A DNA stretch of 7,454 bases from a bacterium UBA1790. GTDB taxonomy: Bacteria > Bacteroidota > Bacteroidia > Bacteroidales > Muribaculaceae. Numbering within the stretch: position 1 is the first letter of the stretch; each line of letters starts with the position of its first letter. The DNA is taken from contig DCGA01000096.1 in NCBI GenBank assembly GCA_002314465.1, positions 1 through 7,454 on the forward strand. The letters run 5' to 3'. Both the position numbers and the translations under genes were made by a program. Positions 1 to 5,641 of this stretch are shown piece after piece. A model generated the notes under the pieces. It worked only from the letters and a program-made list of their open reading frames with translations. It made no database searches and was not told the DNA's origin.

Positions 1-886
1 ACTGAGGACGTATGACATACATCTTCTCATAGAGGTGCGACTTATTCACGATGCCGTTGTTGTACAGGTCGTTGTCGGCCTCAAGTAGCGATACCAGCAC
101 GGCAAACTCACAACCTTTTTTCTTGCGGTCCTCGTCAAGCTTCTTGAGGAACTCCTCGTTCTTGTGCTTGGTGGTAGTAGTATCCATCTCGTTCTTCATC
201 TCAAACATGATTGAGATGTACTCGACACCATCCTCATAGTCACGGAAAATAAAATCGCCCTTGGTTTCCCCAGCCACTCTTGCATCATTGTCCTTCCCGA
301 AGTAAGCATTAGGCATGAGGGGGCGAATGTACTGCTCAAACTCGATGCTGCAGTGCTGCTCAAGGGTTTCACCCACCATCTTGGTCGACAGCTTGGTCTT
401 CAAGTCCTTATAGTAATCGACCTGCTGCTGCAGCGAACCCACTCTAAGTTCGTAACTCTCCTTTATAGCATTGGCCTCGTTGGCAGACTTCTGCTTTTCA
501 AGTTCAACGTTGGCCTTGAGTTGGGCGATCTCCAGGTCCTTGTTCTGCAAGGTCTGCTGCGTCTTTCCCTGTTCTTCAAGCAACGCGAGTTTCAGTTCGG
601 TTGCGCTCTTGTCGGCGGCGGCATCAAGTTGGCTCTTGAGGCGGTCAATCTCGGCATCCTTGGCGCTAAGCTGTATGTCCTTCTGGTTAAGCGTTGCCTG
701 GAAGTTCTTCTCGGCATTGGCAGCGGCAAGTTTCTCCTCGGCCTTGTGCTGGTCGTGCAGCGACGCGATGCGACGCTCGAGTTCGGCGTCAAACTCGGCG
801 GTTTTTACTTGACTAACGATTGAAGCATAATCTTCTTCGTTCACTGTGAATGCCTTGTGACAGTTGGGACAAATGAGTTCTTTCAT
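1..886 (-). CDS. DUF2130 (COG4487-like) protein, partial, C-terminus beyond left edge
   Basis: The frame is open from an ATG at 886-884 to the left edge: 295 codons with no stop. Residues 1-14 hold a CPNC knuckle (Cys6, Cys9), a likely metal-binding or structural N-terminus. Residues about 30-165 are rich in Glu, Lys, Gln, Ala and Leu with heptad-like spacing, so a long coiled coil is likely. From about 168 a globular domain begins (KMVGETLEQHC), followed by GETKGDFIFRD (Asp211) and FEMKNE (Glu229, Lys231), then a Lys/Asp-rich stretch. This order (CxxC, coiled coil, E-x-K core) is what I recall for DUF2130, whose function is not established. The D...ExK arrangement resembles a PD-(D/E)XK nuclease core; that is inference. 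It is transcribed divergently from the C1B peptidase gene, with its own promoter at 940-971. The family call is firm; the function is unknown. Confidence 0.9.
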   Translation of the reverse strand, partial: MKELICPNCHKAFTVNEEDYASIVSQVKTAEFDAELERRIASLHDQHKAEEKLAAANAEKNFQATLNQKDIQLSAKDAEIDRLKSQLDAAADKSATELKLALLEEQGKTQQTLQNKDLEIAQLKANVELEKQKSANEANAIKESYELRVGSLQQQVDYYKDLKTKLSTKMVGETLEQHCSIEFEQYIRPLMPNAYFGKDNDARVAGETKGDFIFRDYEDGVEYISIMFEMKNEMDTTTTKHKNEEFLKKLDEDRKKKGCEFAVLVSLLEADNDLYNNGIVNKSHLYEKMYVIRPQ

Positions 887-939
887 ATGTTGTGATTAAA
901 TTAAGATTTGCGCGGTTGATAAGTGTCGCTCTCTATTTG

Positions 940-971
940 CAAATTTACGTCATTTTTCTTTTCATTCCAAC
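940..971 (-). promoter_or_regulatory. Putative Bacteroidota promoter for the DUF2130 gene
   Basis: Read on the minus strand, 947-940 is TAAATTTG, an exact match to the -7 form TAnnTTTG. Exactly 20 bp upstream, at 971-968, is GTTG, a 3 of 4 match to the -33 TTTG box. Transcription would start near 933, giving a leader of about 45 nt to the ATG at 886. No Shine-Dalgarno sequence is visible, as is usual in this phylum. Confidence 0.6.
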
Positions 972-1039
972 CTTAGCGGTGATTTTTATTTTCACAACTG
1001 GCCTCCGTTACATTATTATATAATATATATGTGTGATGC

Positions 1040-1071
1040 TTTGTGTGATAGCAGAAATTTTTGTAACTTTG
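1040..1071 (+). promoter_or_regulatory. Putative Bacteroidota promoter for the C1B peptidase gene
   Basis: TTTG at 1040-1043 and TAACTTTG at 1064-1071 match both consensus boxes exactly, with 20 bp between them. The predicted start near 1078 leaves an A-rich leader of about 19 nt before the ATG at 1097. An AT-rich tract at 1011-1030 lies just upstream and could act as an UP-like element; that is inference. Confidence 0.7.
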
Positions 1072-1096
1072 GACGGAAACTAAAAACAACATCATT

Positions 1097-2296
1097 ATGG
1101 CATATTTCAAATCACTCATGGCTTGCGCCCTCATGTGCGCCTTAGCAACACAGGCTGCAGCCGACGTAGTTACCCCCGAGAGCACAGGATTTACGTTTAC
1201 CGACACCAAGGTGGTAAAAACAACTCCCATCAAGGACCAGTACCAGACGGGCACCTGCTGGTGCTTCTCGGTCACCGCGTTCCTCGAGAACGAGATTCTG
1301 CGCACCACCGGCAAGGAGGTCGACTTGAGCGAGATGTACACCGTGCGCTGCCTCTACCCCGAAAAGGCGCAGAAGTTCATGCGCATGGAGGGCGAGATGC
1401 GCTTTAACCAGGGCGGCGGAATCATGGACGTGATTTACGCATGGGATAAGTATGGCGCTGTCCCCGAGAGCGTTTATGCGGGCATGAACTACGGCGAGGA
1501 GAAGCACGACCACCTCGAACTAATAGCTGGCATGAAGGGCTACATGAAGGGTATCGTGGCTAAGCCCGGCAAGCGCTATTCTACCGCTTGGCTCAGCGCC
1601 ATCAACGGCATCCTCGACGCCTATCTGGGCAAGGTTCCCGAGTCGTTCACCGTCGACGGCACCCAGTACACACCCAAGTCTTATGCCGCTTCGTTCGGCC
1701 TCAACATGAACGACTACCAAGCGTTCTCTTCGTTCACCCATCATCCTTTCTACGAGGACTTTATCATCGAGATTCCCGACAACTGGCTGTGGACCCGAAT
1801 GACCAATGTGCAACTCGACGAAATGGAGCAGATCGTAGACAATGCCATCAACAACGGATACTCGGTGGCATGGTCGGCCGACATGAGCGAGAAGACATGG
1901 CAATGGGACAACGGATATGCCATCATGCCCGTGCTCAAAGACGAGAAAAACATGGACGCCAAGGAACTGGCGCGCTGGAAGAAACTCCCCGACAAAGACC
2001 GCAATACCGAACTCTACGAGTTTAACGGACCGCAGCCCGAGATGGTTATCACCCAGGAGGTAAGACAGCAGATGTTCGACTCCTTTGAGACCGTCGACGA
2101 CCACCTCATGGTCATCGTGGGACTCGCCAAGGACCAGAAGGGCAACAAGTTCTACAAGGTAAAAAACTCTTGGAACACCAACCAGATTTACGACGGCTAC
2201 ATCTATGTGTCGAGCGCCTACTTCCGCGCCAAGACCATCGACATCATGACCCACCGCGACGCCATTCCCGCCGCCATCAAGGCCAAGCTCAAATAA
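1097..2296 (+). CDS. Secreted C1B papain-fold cysteine peptidase (bleomycin hydrolase/PepC-like)
   Basis: This 399-residue protein is predicted to hydrolyse peptides, probably as an aminopeptidase, outside the cytoplasm. Residues 1-22 look like a Sec signal peptide, with a hydrophobic stretch and an AAA-D end suggesting cleavage before Asp23. The active-site block TPIKDQYQTGTCWCFS gives oxyanion Gln48 and nucleophile Cys54, separated by six residues as in papain. His336 (DDHLMVIVG) and Asn357 (KVKNSW) complete the catalytic set. The large insert between Cys and His, and the LSEMY and GGGIMD blocks, fit the C1B branch rather than ordinary papains. In PepC and bleomycin hydrolase the C-terminal residue enters the active site and restricts the enzyme to aminopeptidase action; whether the C-terminal AKLK does so here cannot be told. 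Cys56, two residues after the nucleophile, is unusual. The gene stands alone, with its own promoter and a repeat region downstream. Substrate unknown. Confidence 0.9.
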   Translation: MAYFKSLMACALMCALATQAAADVVTPESTGFTFTDTKVVKTTPIKDQYQTGTCWCFSVTAFLENEILRTTGKEVDLSEMYTVRCLYPEKAQKFMRMEGEMRFNQGGGIMDVIYAWDKYGAVPESVYAGMNYGEEKHDHLELIAGMKGYMKGIVAKPGKRYSTAWLSAINGILDAYLGKVPESFTVDGTQYTPKSYAASFGLNMNDYQAFSSFTHHPFYEDFIIEIPDNWLWTRMTNVQLDEMEQIVDNAINNGYSVAWSADMSEKTWQWDNGYAIMPVLKDEKNMDAKELARWKKLPDKDRNTELYEFNGPQPEMVITQEVRQQMFDSFETVDDHLMVIVGLAKDQKGNKFYKVKNSWNTNQIYDGYIYVSSAYFRAKTIDIMTHRDAIPAAIKAKLK

Positions 2297-2325
2297 TCGG
2301 TGAAAATTCGTGTGCAAACCCAAAA

Positions 2326-2430
2326 ATCTGCGAGTTCTGCGGGTTCTGCGAGAGGTTAACCACCCATCGCGAAACATAAATATCTTATGTTCTTAAATCA
2401 TCAGGCAATGCCTTTTGTTCTTATGTCTAA
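2326..2430 (+). repeat. Intergenic repeat module A
   Basis: Three tandem 9-bp units of form [AT]TCYGYGRG lie at 2326-2334, 2335-2343 and 2344-2352, followed by AGG, the palindrome GGTTAACC (2354-2361) and CCATCGCGAA. The tail is T-rich (CCTTTTGTTCTTATGTC). A degenerate unit (ATTCGTGTG) sits just before it at 2306-2314. This copy also carries a private 7-bp inverted repeat (2373-2379 with 2385-2391). The unit is aligned with modules B and C by eye. The strand is arbitrary. Confidence 0.75.
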
Positions 2431-2520
2431 AAATCATAAAATCCGTGAGATCCGTGAGATCTGTGCGAGGAAAATCCCCCCAACGCGAAGCTTTATAGTC
2501 TTTTTGTCCTTTTAGTCAAA
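2431..2520 (+). repeat. Intergenic repeat module B
   Basis: ATCATAAA is followed by 9-bp units ATCCGTGAG at 2441-2449 and 2450-2458 and a diverged third (ATCTGTG) from 2459. Then come GCGAGG, a C-tract (2476-2481), ACGCGAAGCTTTATA (2483-2497) and a T-rich tail with GTCCTTTTAGTC. The CGCGAAGCTTTATA block is shared base for base with module C; the 9-mers differ mainly by C/T and A/G exchanges. Confidence 0.8.
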
Positions 2521-2606
2521 AAACATAAAATCCGCGGGTTCTGCGAGTTCTGCGAGAGGCTTACCCCCCATCGCGAAGCTTTATAATTTCTTTCAGTCCT
2601 AAAAAT
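2521..2606 (+). repeat. Intergenic repeat module C, running into the thyA promoter
   Basis: AACATAAA leads into 9-bp units at 2530-2538, 2539-2547 and 2548-2556, the last two identical (TTCTGCGAG). AGG, GCTTACCCCCCATCGCGAAG and CTTTATA follow, then the T-rich tail ending CAGTCCTAAAAA. The tail supplies the -33-like box of the thyA promoter, so the module is physically part of that promoter region. The start-to-start distance from module B is 89 bp. Confidence 0.8.
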
Positions 2607-2618
2607 TCACTACCTTTG
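2587..2618 (+). promoter_or_regulatory. Putative thyA promoter abutting the start codon
   Basis: TACCTTTG at 2611-2618 matches TAnnTTTG exactly. TTTC at 2587-2590 is a 3 of 4 match to the -33 box, with 20 bp between. Only four bases separate the -7 box from the thyA ATG at 2623, so the predicted transcription start falls on or beside the start codon, implying a leaderless message. Confidence 0.6.
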
Positions 2619-2622
2619 TAGC

Positions 2623-3417
2623 ATGAAACAATATCTCGACCTCGTTAAGCATGTAATGGACAACGGCACCCTCAAGGAAGACCGCACCGGCACCGGCACA
2701 CGCAGTGTGTTTGGCTACCAGCTGCGATGCAACCTCGAAGACGGTTTCCCATTGCTCACTACTAAGAAAGTACACTTGAAGTCAATCATTTACGAACTCC
2801 TGTGGTTCCTCAAGGGCGACACCAATGTGCGCTGGCTCCAGGAGCACGGCGTGAGGATTTGGAACGAGTGGGCCGACGAGAACGGCGAACTCGGTCCCGT
2901 GTACGGACACCAGTGGCGCTCGTGGCCCGACTACAACGGCGGCAGCATCGACCAGATTGCCAAGGTGGTCGAGGATATAAGGAACAACCCCAACTCGCGC
3001 CGACACATCGTGAGCGCATGGAATGTGGCCGAGGTCAACAACATGGCTCTGCCCCCGTGCCACTCGCTGTTCCAGTTCTATGTTGCCGACGGCAAACTGA
3101 GCCTGCAACTCTACCAGCGCAGCGCCGACCTCTTCCTGGGCGTACCCTTCAACATCGCTTCTTATGCACTGCTGCTCATGATGGTAGCACAGGTCACAGG
3201 CCTCAAGCCCGGTGAGTTCATCCATACCTTTGGCGACGCTCACATCTACCGCAACCACTTCGAGCAAGTGAAGGAACAACTGTCGCGCACTCCCCGCGCT
3301 TTACCCCGCATGAAACTCAACCCCGACGTGAAGGAACTGCTCGACTTTACCTACGAGGACTTCACTCTCGAGGACTACGATCCCTACCCCGCCATCAAGG
3401 GTGTGGTGAGCGTATAA
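2623..3417 (+). CDS. thyA: Thymidylate synthase
   Basis: ThyA converts dUMP and 5,10-methylenetetrahydrofolate to dTMP and dihydrofolate in the cytoplasm. At 264 residues it is the length of the E. coli enzyme, and its functional residues fall at the same numbers as I recall for that enzyme: Arg21 for phosphate binding, Glu58, Trp80, the Arg126-Arg127 pair, nucleophile Cys146 in [10 protein letters not shown], Arg166 and Asp169 in QRSADLFLG, Asn177, His207 and Tyr209, and a hydrophobic C-terminal residue (Val264). The start MKQYLDL aligns with the E. coli N-terminus (MKQYLEL), which fixes the ATG at 2623 even though a promoter box ends only four bases upstream. folA follows after 85 bp on the same strand; its product recycles the dihydrofolate made here, so co-transcription is likely. 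No unusual residues noted. Confidence 0.98.
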   Translation: MKQYLDLVKHVMDNGTLKEDRTGTGTRSVFGYQLRCNLEDGFPLLTTKKVHLKSIIYELLWFLKGDTNVRWLQEHGVRIWNEWADENGELGPVYGHQWRSWPDYNGGSIDQIAKVVEDIRNNPNSRRHIVSAWNVAEVNNMALPPCHSLFQFYVADGKLSLQLYQRSADLFLGVPFNIASYALLLMMVAQVTGLKPGEFIHTFGDAHIYRNHFEQVKEQLSRTPRALPRMKLNPDVKELLDFTYEDFTLEDYDPYPAIKGVVSV

Positions 3418-3445
3418 ACAACATCGCATTTACGACACATTTTCA

Positions 3446-3482
3446 TAGAACTCCGGGCACCGGCGTGGTACTCGGAGTTCTA
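3446..3482 (+). promoter_or_regulatory. Inverted repeat in the thyA-folA spacer
   Basis: TAGAACTCCG (3446-3455) and CGGAGTTCTA (3473-3482) are a perfect 10-bp inverted repeat around a 17-nt loop. The loop can pair further (ACC 3459-3461 with GGT 3467-3469), giving a long hairpin with one mismatch. No T-run follows, so it does not look like an intrinsic terminator. It could be an RNA processing or stability element between two cistrons, an attenuator, or an operator. No TAnnTTTG box was found in the spacer, which argues for read-through from thyA. Confidence 0.6.
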
Positions 3483-3502
3483 CAATAAAACCACCGAAAA
3501 TA

Positions 3503-4009
3503 ATGACTCCCGACGGACGCGAATTATGCGCTATTGTCGTTATCGACGACAAGGGCGCGATAGGCAACAAGGGCGGACTGCTGTGCCACCTGCCTGCCGA
3601 CCTTAAACATTTCAAAATCATCACAATGGGGCACTCCATCGTGATGGGACGACACACCCTTGAATCGTTTCCCAAGGGACCGCTGCCGGGACGACAGAAC
3701 ATCGTCATTTCGCGCAACCCGCGCTATGCCCCCGAGGGCGTGACAATGGCACACAGCATCGACGGCGCTCTCAACGCGGCAACCATGCCGGGAGCAGTAT
3801 TCGTGATAGGCGGAGCACAGGTCTATGCCGCCACTTTCGACATGGTCGACACGCTCTACCTCACCCGCATTCACCATGCCTTTGAAGAAGCCGATGCGCA
3901 TTTCCCCGAAATCAATCCCGATGAGTGGACCGAGGTCGAGCGCGAAGAACACGATGCCGACGAGCGCAACCGCTATCCCTACACTTTTATTACGCTGAAA
4001 CGCAAATAA
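3503..4009 (+). CDS. folA: Dihydrofolate reductase
   Basis: FolA reduces dihydrofolate to tetrahydrofolate with NADPH, regenerating the cofactor oxidised by ThyA just upstream. The 168 residues cover a single DHFR domain. Visible motifs: IVVIDDKGAIG (start of the fold and active-site loop), LPADLKHFK with catalytic Asp33 (E. coli Asp27) and Phe37, MGRHT (49-52 region) and IGGAQVY (102-108) for NADPH, LPGR with Arg64 for the folate glutamate (E. coli Arg57), and LYLTRI with Thr121. The N-terminus is about six residues longer than the E. coli protein and no closer Met is available. The residue matching E. coli Trp22, normally Trp, is Cys28 (GGLLCHLPADL), and E. coli Ile50 corresponds to Phe56. 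Both border the folate and trimethoprim pocket; the effect is not predictable from sequence alone. Confidence 0.97.
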   Translation: MTPDGRELCAIVVIDDKGAIGNKGGLLCHLPADLKHFKIITMGHSIVMGRHTLESFPKGPLPGRQNIVISRNPRYAPEGVTMAHSIDGALNAATMPGAVFVIGGAQVYAATFDMVDTLYLTRIHHAFEEADAHFPEINPDEWTEVEREEHDADERNRYPYTFITLKRK

Positions 4010-4042
4010 TTAGCCTATAGGCCAACTCGTCACAGGAACACC

Positions 4043-4080
4043 AGGGCCGTCCTCTTTTCAGGGGGCGGCTCTGTTTGTTA
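4043..4080 (+). terminator. Probable terminator after folA
   Basis: A 12-bp stem (4043-4054 with 4061-4072, three of the pairs G-T wobbles) closes a 6-nt loop and is followed by GTTTGTTA. The T-tract is short and interrupted, so termination may be incomplete. It lies 34 bp after the folA stop and would end the thyA-folA transcript. Confidence 0.65.
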
Positions 4081-4082
4081 TG

Positions 4083-4168
4083 CTACGCCACAACGGTGGT
4101 GTTACCGCAATATTTGCAGACGTAAACATTTCTGGTCTTTTTGTGCCGCAAAATGGACAAAAACATAC
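4083..4168 (-). pseudogene. Possible frameshifted zinc-ribbon remnant
   Basis: On the minus strand one frame reads NVCFCPFCGTKRP and a second frame reads RNVYVCKYCGNTTVVA before a TAG at 4085-4083. Adding one A to the A5 run (plus 4138-4142) joins them into a two-knuckle peptide, CPFCG-x10-CKYCG, typical of small zinc ribbons. No ATG start is visible upstream; only TTG codons in AT-rich DNA are available. The rest of 4010-4315 holds the folA terminator and the rsmH promoter. This is weak evidence: it may be coincidence. Confidence 0.25.
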
Positions 4169-4225
4169 ATTTTTGGGGGTTGTTAATAACTTTTTCAAGA
4201 AAAAATTAAAAAAATGGAATTTCGT

Positions 4226-4258
4226 TTTGTAAATTCCCAAAAAATTTCCGTAACTTTA
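4226..4258 (+). promoter_or_regulatory. Putative promoter of the dcw cluster (rsmH)
   Basis: TTTG at 4226-4229 and TAACTTTA at 4251-4258 (7 of 8 to TAnnTTTG) are 21 bp apart. The predicted start near 4265 gives an A-rich, SD-less leader of about 50 nt before the rsmH ATG. It lies downstream of the folA terminator, so the division genes probably have their own transcript. Confidence 0.6.
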
Positions 4259-4315
4259 CACCCTAATTAAAAATAAGGCGAAAATCACTTAAAAACAAAC
4301 AACCCGAACCCCAAA

Positions 4316-5233
4316 ATGGAGCAACCCGTTTACCACATCCCGGCTTTACTCAACGAGTGCATGGAAGGACTTGACATCAAGCCCAACGGCACCTATGTGG
4401 ACGTTACTTTCGGTGGCGGTGGACACAGCAGGGCCATCATGGAGCGCCTGGGAGCCGACGGGCATCTCTACGGACTGGACCAGGACATGGATGCCTACCA
4501 GAACCGTTTGCACGACGACCGGTTTACATTTGTACACAGCAATTTCGCCTACATCAAGAATTTCATGCGTTTCTACGGCGTGGATGGCGTTGACGGCATC
4601 CTTGCCGACCTGGGCGTTTCGTTCCACCACTTCGACGACAGCGAGCGTGGTTTCTCGTTCCGTTTCGACGGACGCCTCGATATGCGCATGAATCGCGACG
4701 CACAGATGGACGCATGCCAGCTCATCGCTACCTACAGCGAGCAGCAACTGTCCGACGTGCTCTACCTCTATGGCGAACTCAAGCAAGCGCGACGCATGGC
4801 AGCAGCCATCGTCAAGGCTCGCCGCAACGAGACCATCGAGACCACTGCACAGTTGGCCGCCATCGTCAAGCCTTTCATCAAGCCCAACCAGGAGAAGAAA
4901 GAACTGGCAATGGTGTTCCAGGCTCTGCGCATCGAGGTAAACCACGAGATGGACGTGCTGGCACAACTGCTCCAGGCTTCGCTCGACGTGCTCAAGCCCG
5001 GCGGACGTCTGGCAGTGATCACCTACCACTCGCTCGAAGACCGACTGGTGAAGAACTTCATGCGCAGCGGCAACATCGAGGGAAAGGTAGAGAAAGACTT
5101 CTTCGGGCGTGTCAATGCACCGCTCAAGGCAGTTAACAACCGCGTGATTGTACCCAGCGACGACGAGGTGGAGCGCAACCCGCGTTCGCGCAGCGCTAAG
5201 CTCCGCGTTGCCACAAGGGTCGTGAACGACTAA
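4316..5233 (+). CDS. rsmH: 16S rRNA (cytosine-1402-N4)-methyltransferase
   Basis: RsmH (MraW) methylates N4 of C1402 in the decoding centre of 16S rRNA, using S-adenosylmethionine. The 305 residues are close to the usual length (E. coli about 313). The SAM-binding start is at 27-41 (YVDVTFGGGGHSRAI); the acidic end of the next strand is LYGLDQD (51-57). DLGVSFHHFD (98-107) and ERGFSFRFDGRLDMRM (110-125) are family signatures, as are ITYHSLEDRLVK (235-246) and the Arg-rich NPRSRSAKLR (288-297) near the end. Residues about 130-215 form the family's inserted helical domain. The motif usually written DLGVSSHQ here has Phe103 in place of the second Ser. It is the first gene of the dcw cluster in this window, preceded by its own promoter, with no mraZ before it; 48 bp separate it from the FtsL-like gene. 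Confidence 0.97.
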   Translation: MEQPVYHIPALLNECMEGLDIKPNGTYVDVTFGGGGHSRAIMERLGADGHLYGLDQDMDAYQNRLHDDRFTFVHSNFAYIKNFMRFYGVDGVDGILADLGVSFHHFDDSERGFSFRFDGRLDMRMNRDAQMDACQLIATYSEQQLSDVLYLYGELKQARRMAAAIVKARRNETIETTAQLAAIVKPFIKPNQEKKELAMVFQALRIEVNHEMDVLAQLLQASLDVLKPGGRLAVITYHSLEDRLVKNFMRSGNIEGKVEKDFFGRVNAPLKAVNNRVIVPSDDEVERNPRSRSAKLRVATRVVND

Positions 5234-5281
5234 CGAGAGAGAAACAGTTTTTAGGATTACACAAATATACGATTTCAAGCA

Positions 5282-5641
5282 ATGGCCAAAGGTAACCACA
5301 ACAAAGACAAGAATGCCTCAATGAGCATGTCGGCAATGCTGCAGCCCCTCTTTGTGGGCAAACTGCTGTCGGTGGAGTTCTTTAAGAAGAACTACATCTA
5401 CATCATCTTTGCAGTGGGCATGTTGTTGATGTACATCAGCAACAAGTACACCTGCCAGAAGTACCAGGGAGAAGTTATCACTCTCAAGAAAGAACTCAAC
5501 AAGGCTACCACCAACTGGGTGAACAGTAGCGCGAAGTACAATTCCATGATTCGTGAGAGCCAGATGAAGGCTATCGTCGATACTATGCACATCGACCTCA
5601 CAGCACCCGAACAACCACCCTATAATCTTGATATGAAATGA
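5282..5641 (+). CDS. ftsL: FtsL-like cell division protein
   Basis: This 119-residue protein has the layout of FtsL: a Lys/Met-rich cytoplasmic N-terminus (1-36), one membrane segment at about 37-53 (NYIYIIFAVGMLLMYIS) and a periplasmic helix predicted to be a coiled coil (58-95), then a short Pro-containing tail. FtsL works with FtsB/DivIC and FtsQ to recruit and activate the septal wall enzymes FtsW and FtsI. The sequence itself is poorly conserved in this family, so the call rests on topology plus position between rsmH and ftsI. Its TGA stop overlaps the ftsI ATG (ATGA, 5638-5641), suggesting coupled translation. The N-terminal half of about 36 residues is somewhat long. Confidence 0.85.
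   Translation: MAKGNHNKDKNASMSMSAMLQPLFVGKLLSVEFFKKNYIYIIFAVGMLLMYISNKYTCQKYQGEVITLKKELNKATTNWVNSSAKYNSMIRESQMKAIVDTMHIDLTAPEQPPYNLDMK

Noticed and set aside
353..823. Plus-strand open frames at 353-823 and 471-812
   Set aside because: They lie opposite the coiled-coil part of the DUF2130 gene; Leu/Ser-rich translations are the complement of Glu/Lys/Gln codons.
1097..1130. Possible lipoprotein signal (LMAC, Cys10) in the C1B peptidase
   Set aside because: The cysteine comes too early, with almost no hydrophobic stretch before it; a standard cleavage after AAA at 22 fits better.
1520..2377. Long minus-strand open frame (285 codons) opposite the peptidase gene
   Set aside because: Its translation has no recognisable motif and mirrors the codon pattern of the real gene, which has a signal peptide and full catalytic set.
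2373..2391. 7-bp inverted repeat AACATAA/TTATGTT as terminator of the peptidase gene
   Set aside because: The stem is all AT but for one pair and no T-run follows; it is specific to module A and too weak to call.
2326..2606. Tandem repeats considered as a CRISPR array
   Set aside because: Units are 9 bp and directly adjacent, modules are diverged, spacing is irregular, and no cas genes are present.
4013..4022. Perfect 10-bp palindrome GCCTATAGGC three bases after the folA stop
   Set aside because: Several 10-bp palindromes are expected by chance in a window this size, and flanking bases do not extend it cleanly.
4058..4240. 60-codon minus-strand frame in the folA-rsmH gap as an intact gene
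   Set aside because: It begins at a TTG in AT-rich DNA, overlaps the rsmH promoter and the terminator, and its cysteine pattern breaks off; treated only as a possible remnant.
4346..5299. Minus-strand open frame of 317 codons opposite rsmH, longer than rsmH itself
   Set aside because: It is His/Val/Leu-rich with no domain; an expected by-product of GC-rich codon usage. RsmH is unmistakable on the other strand.
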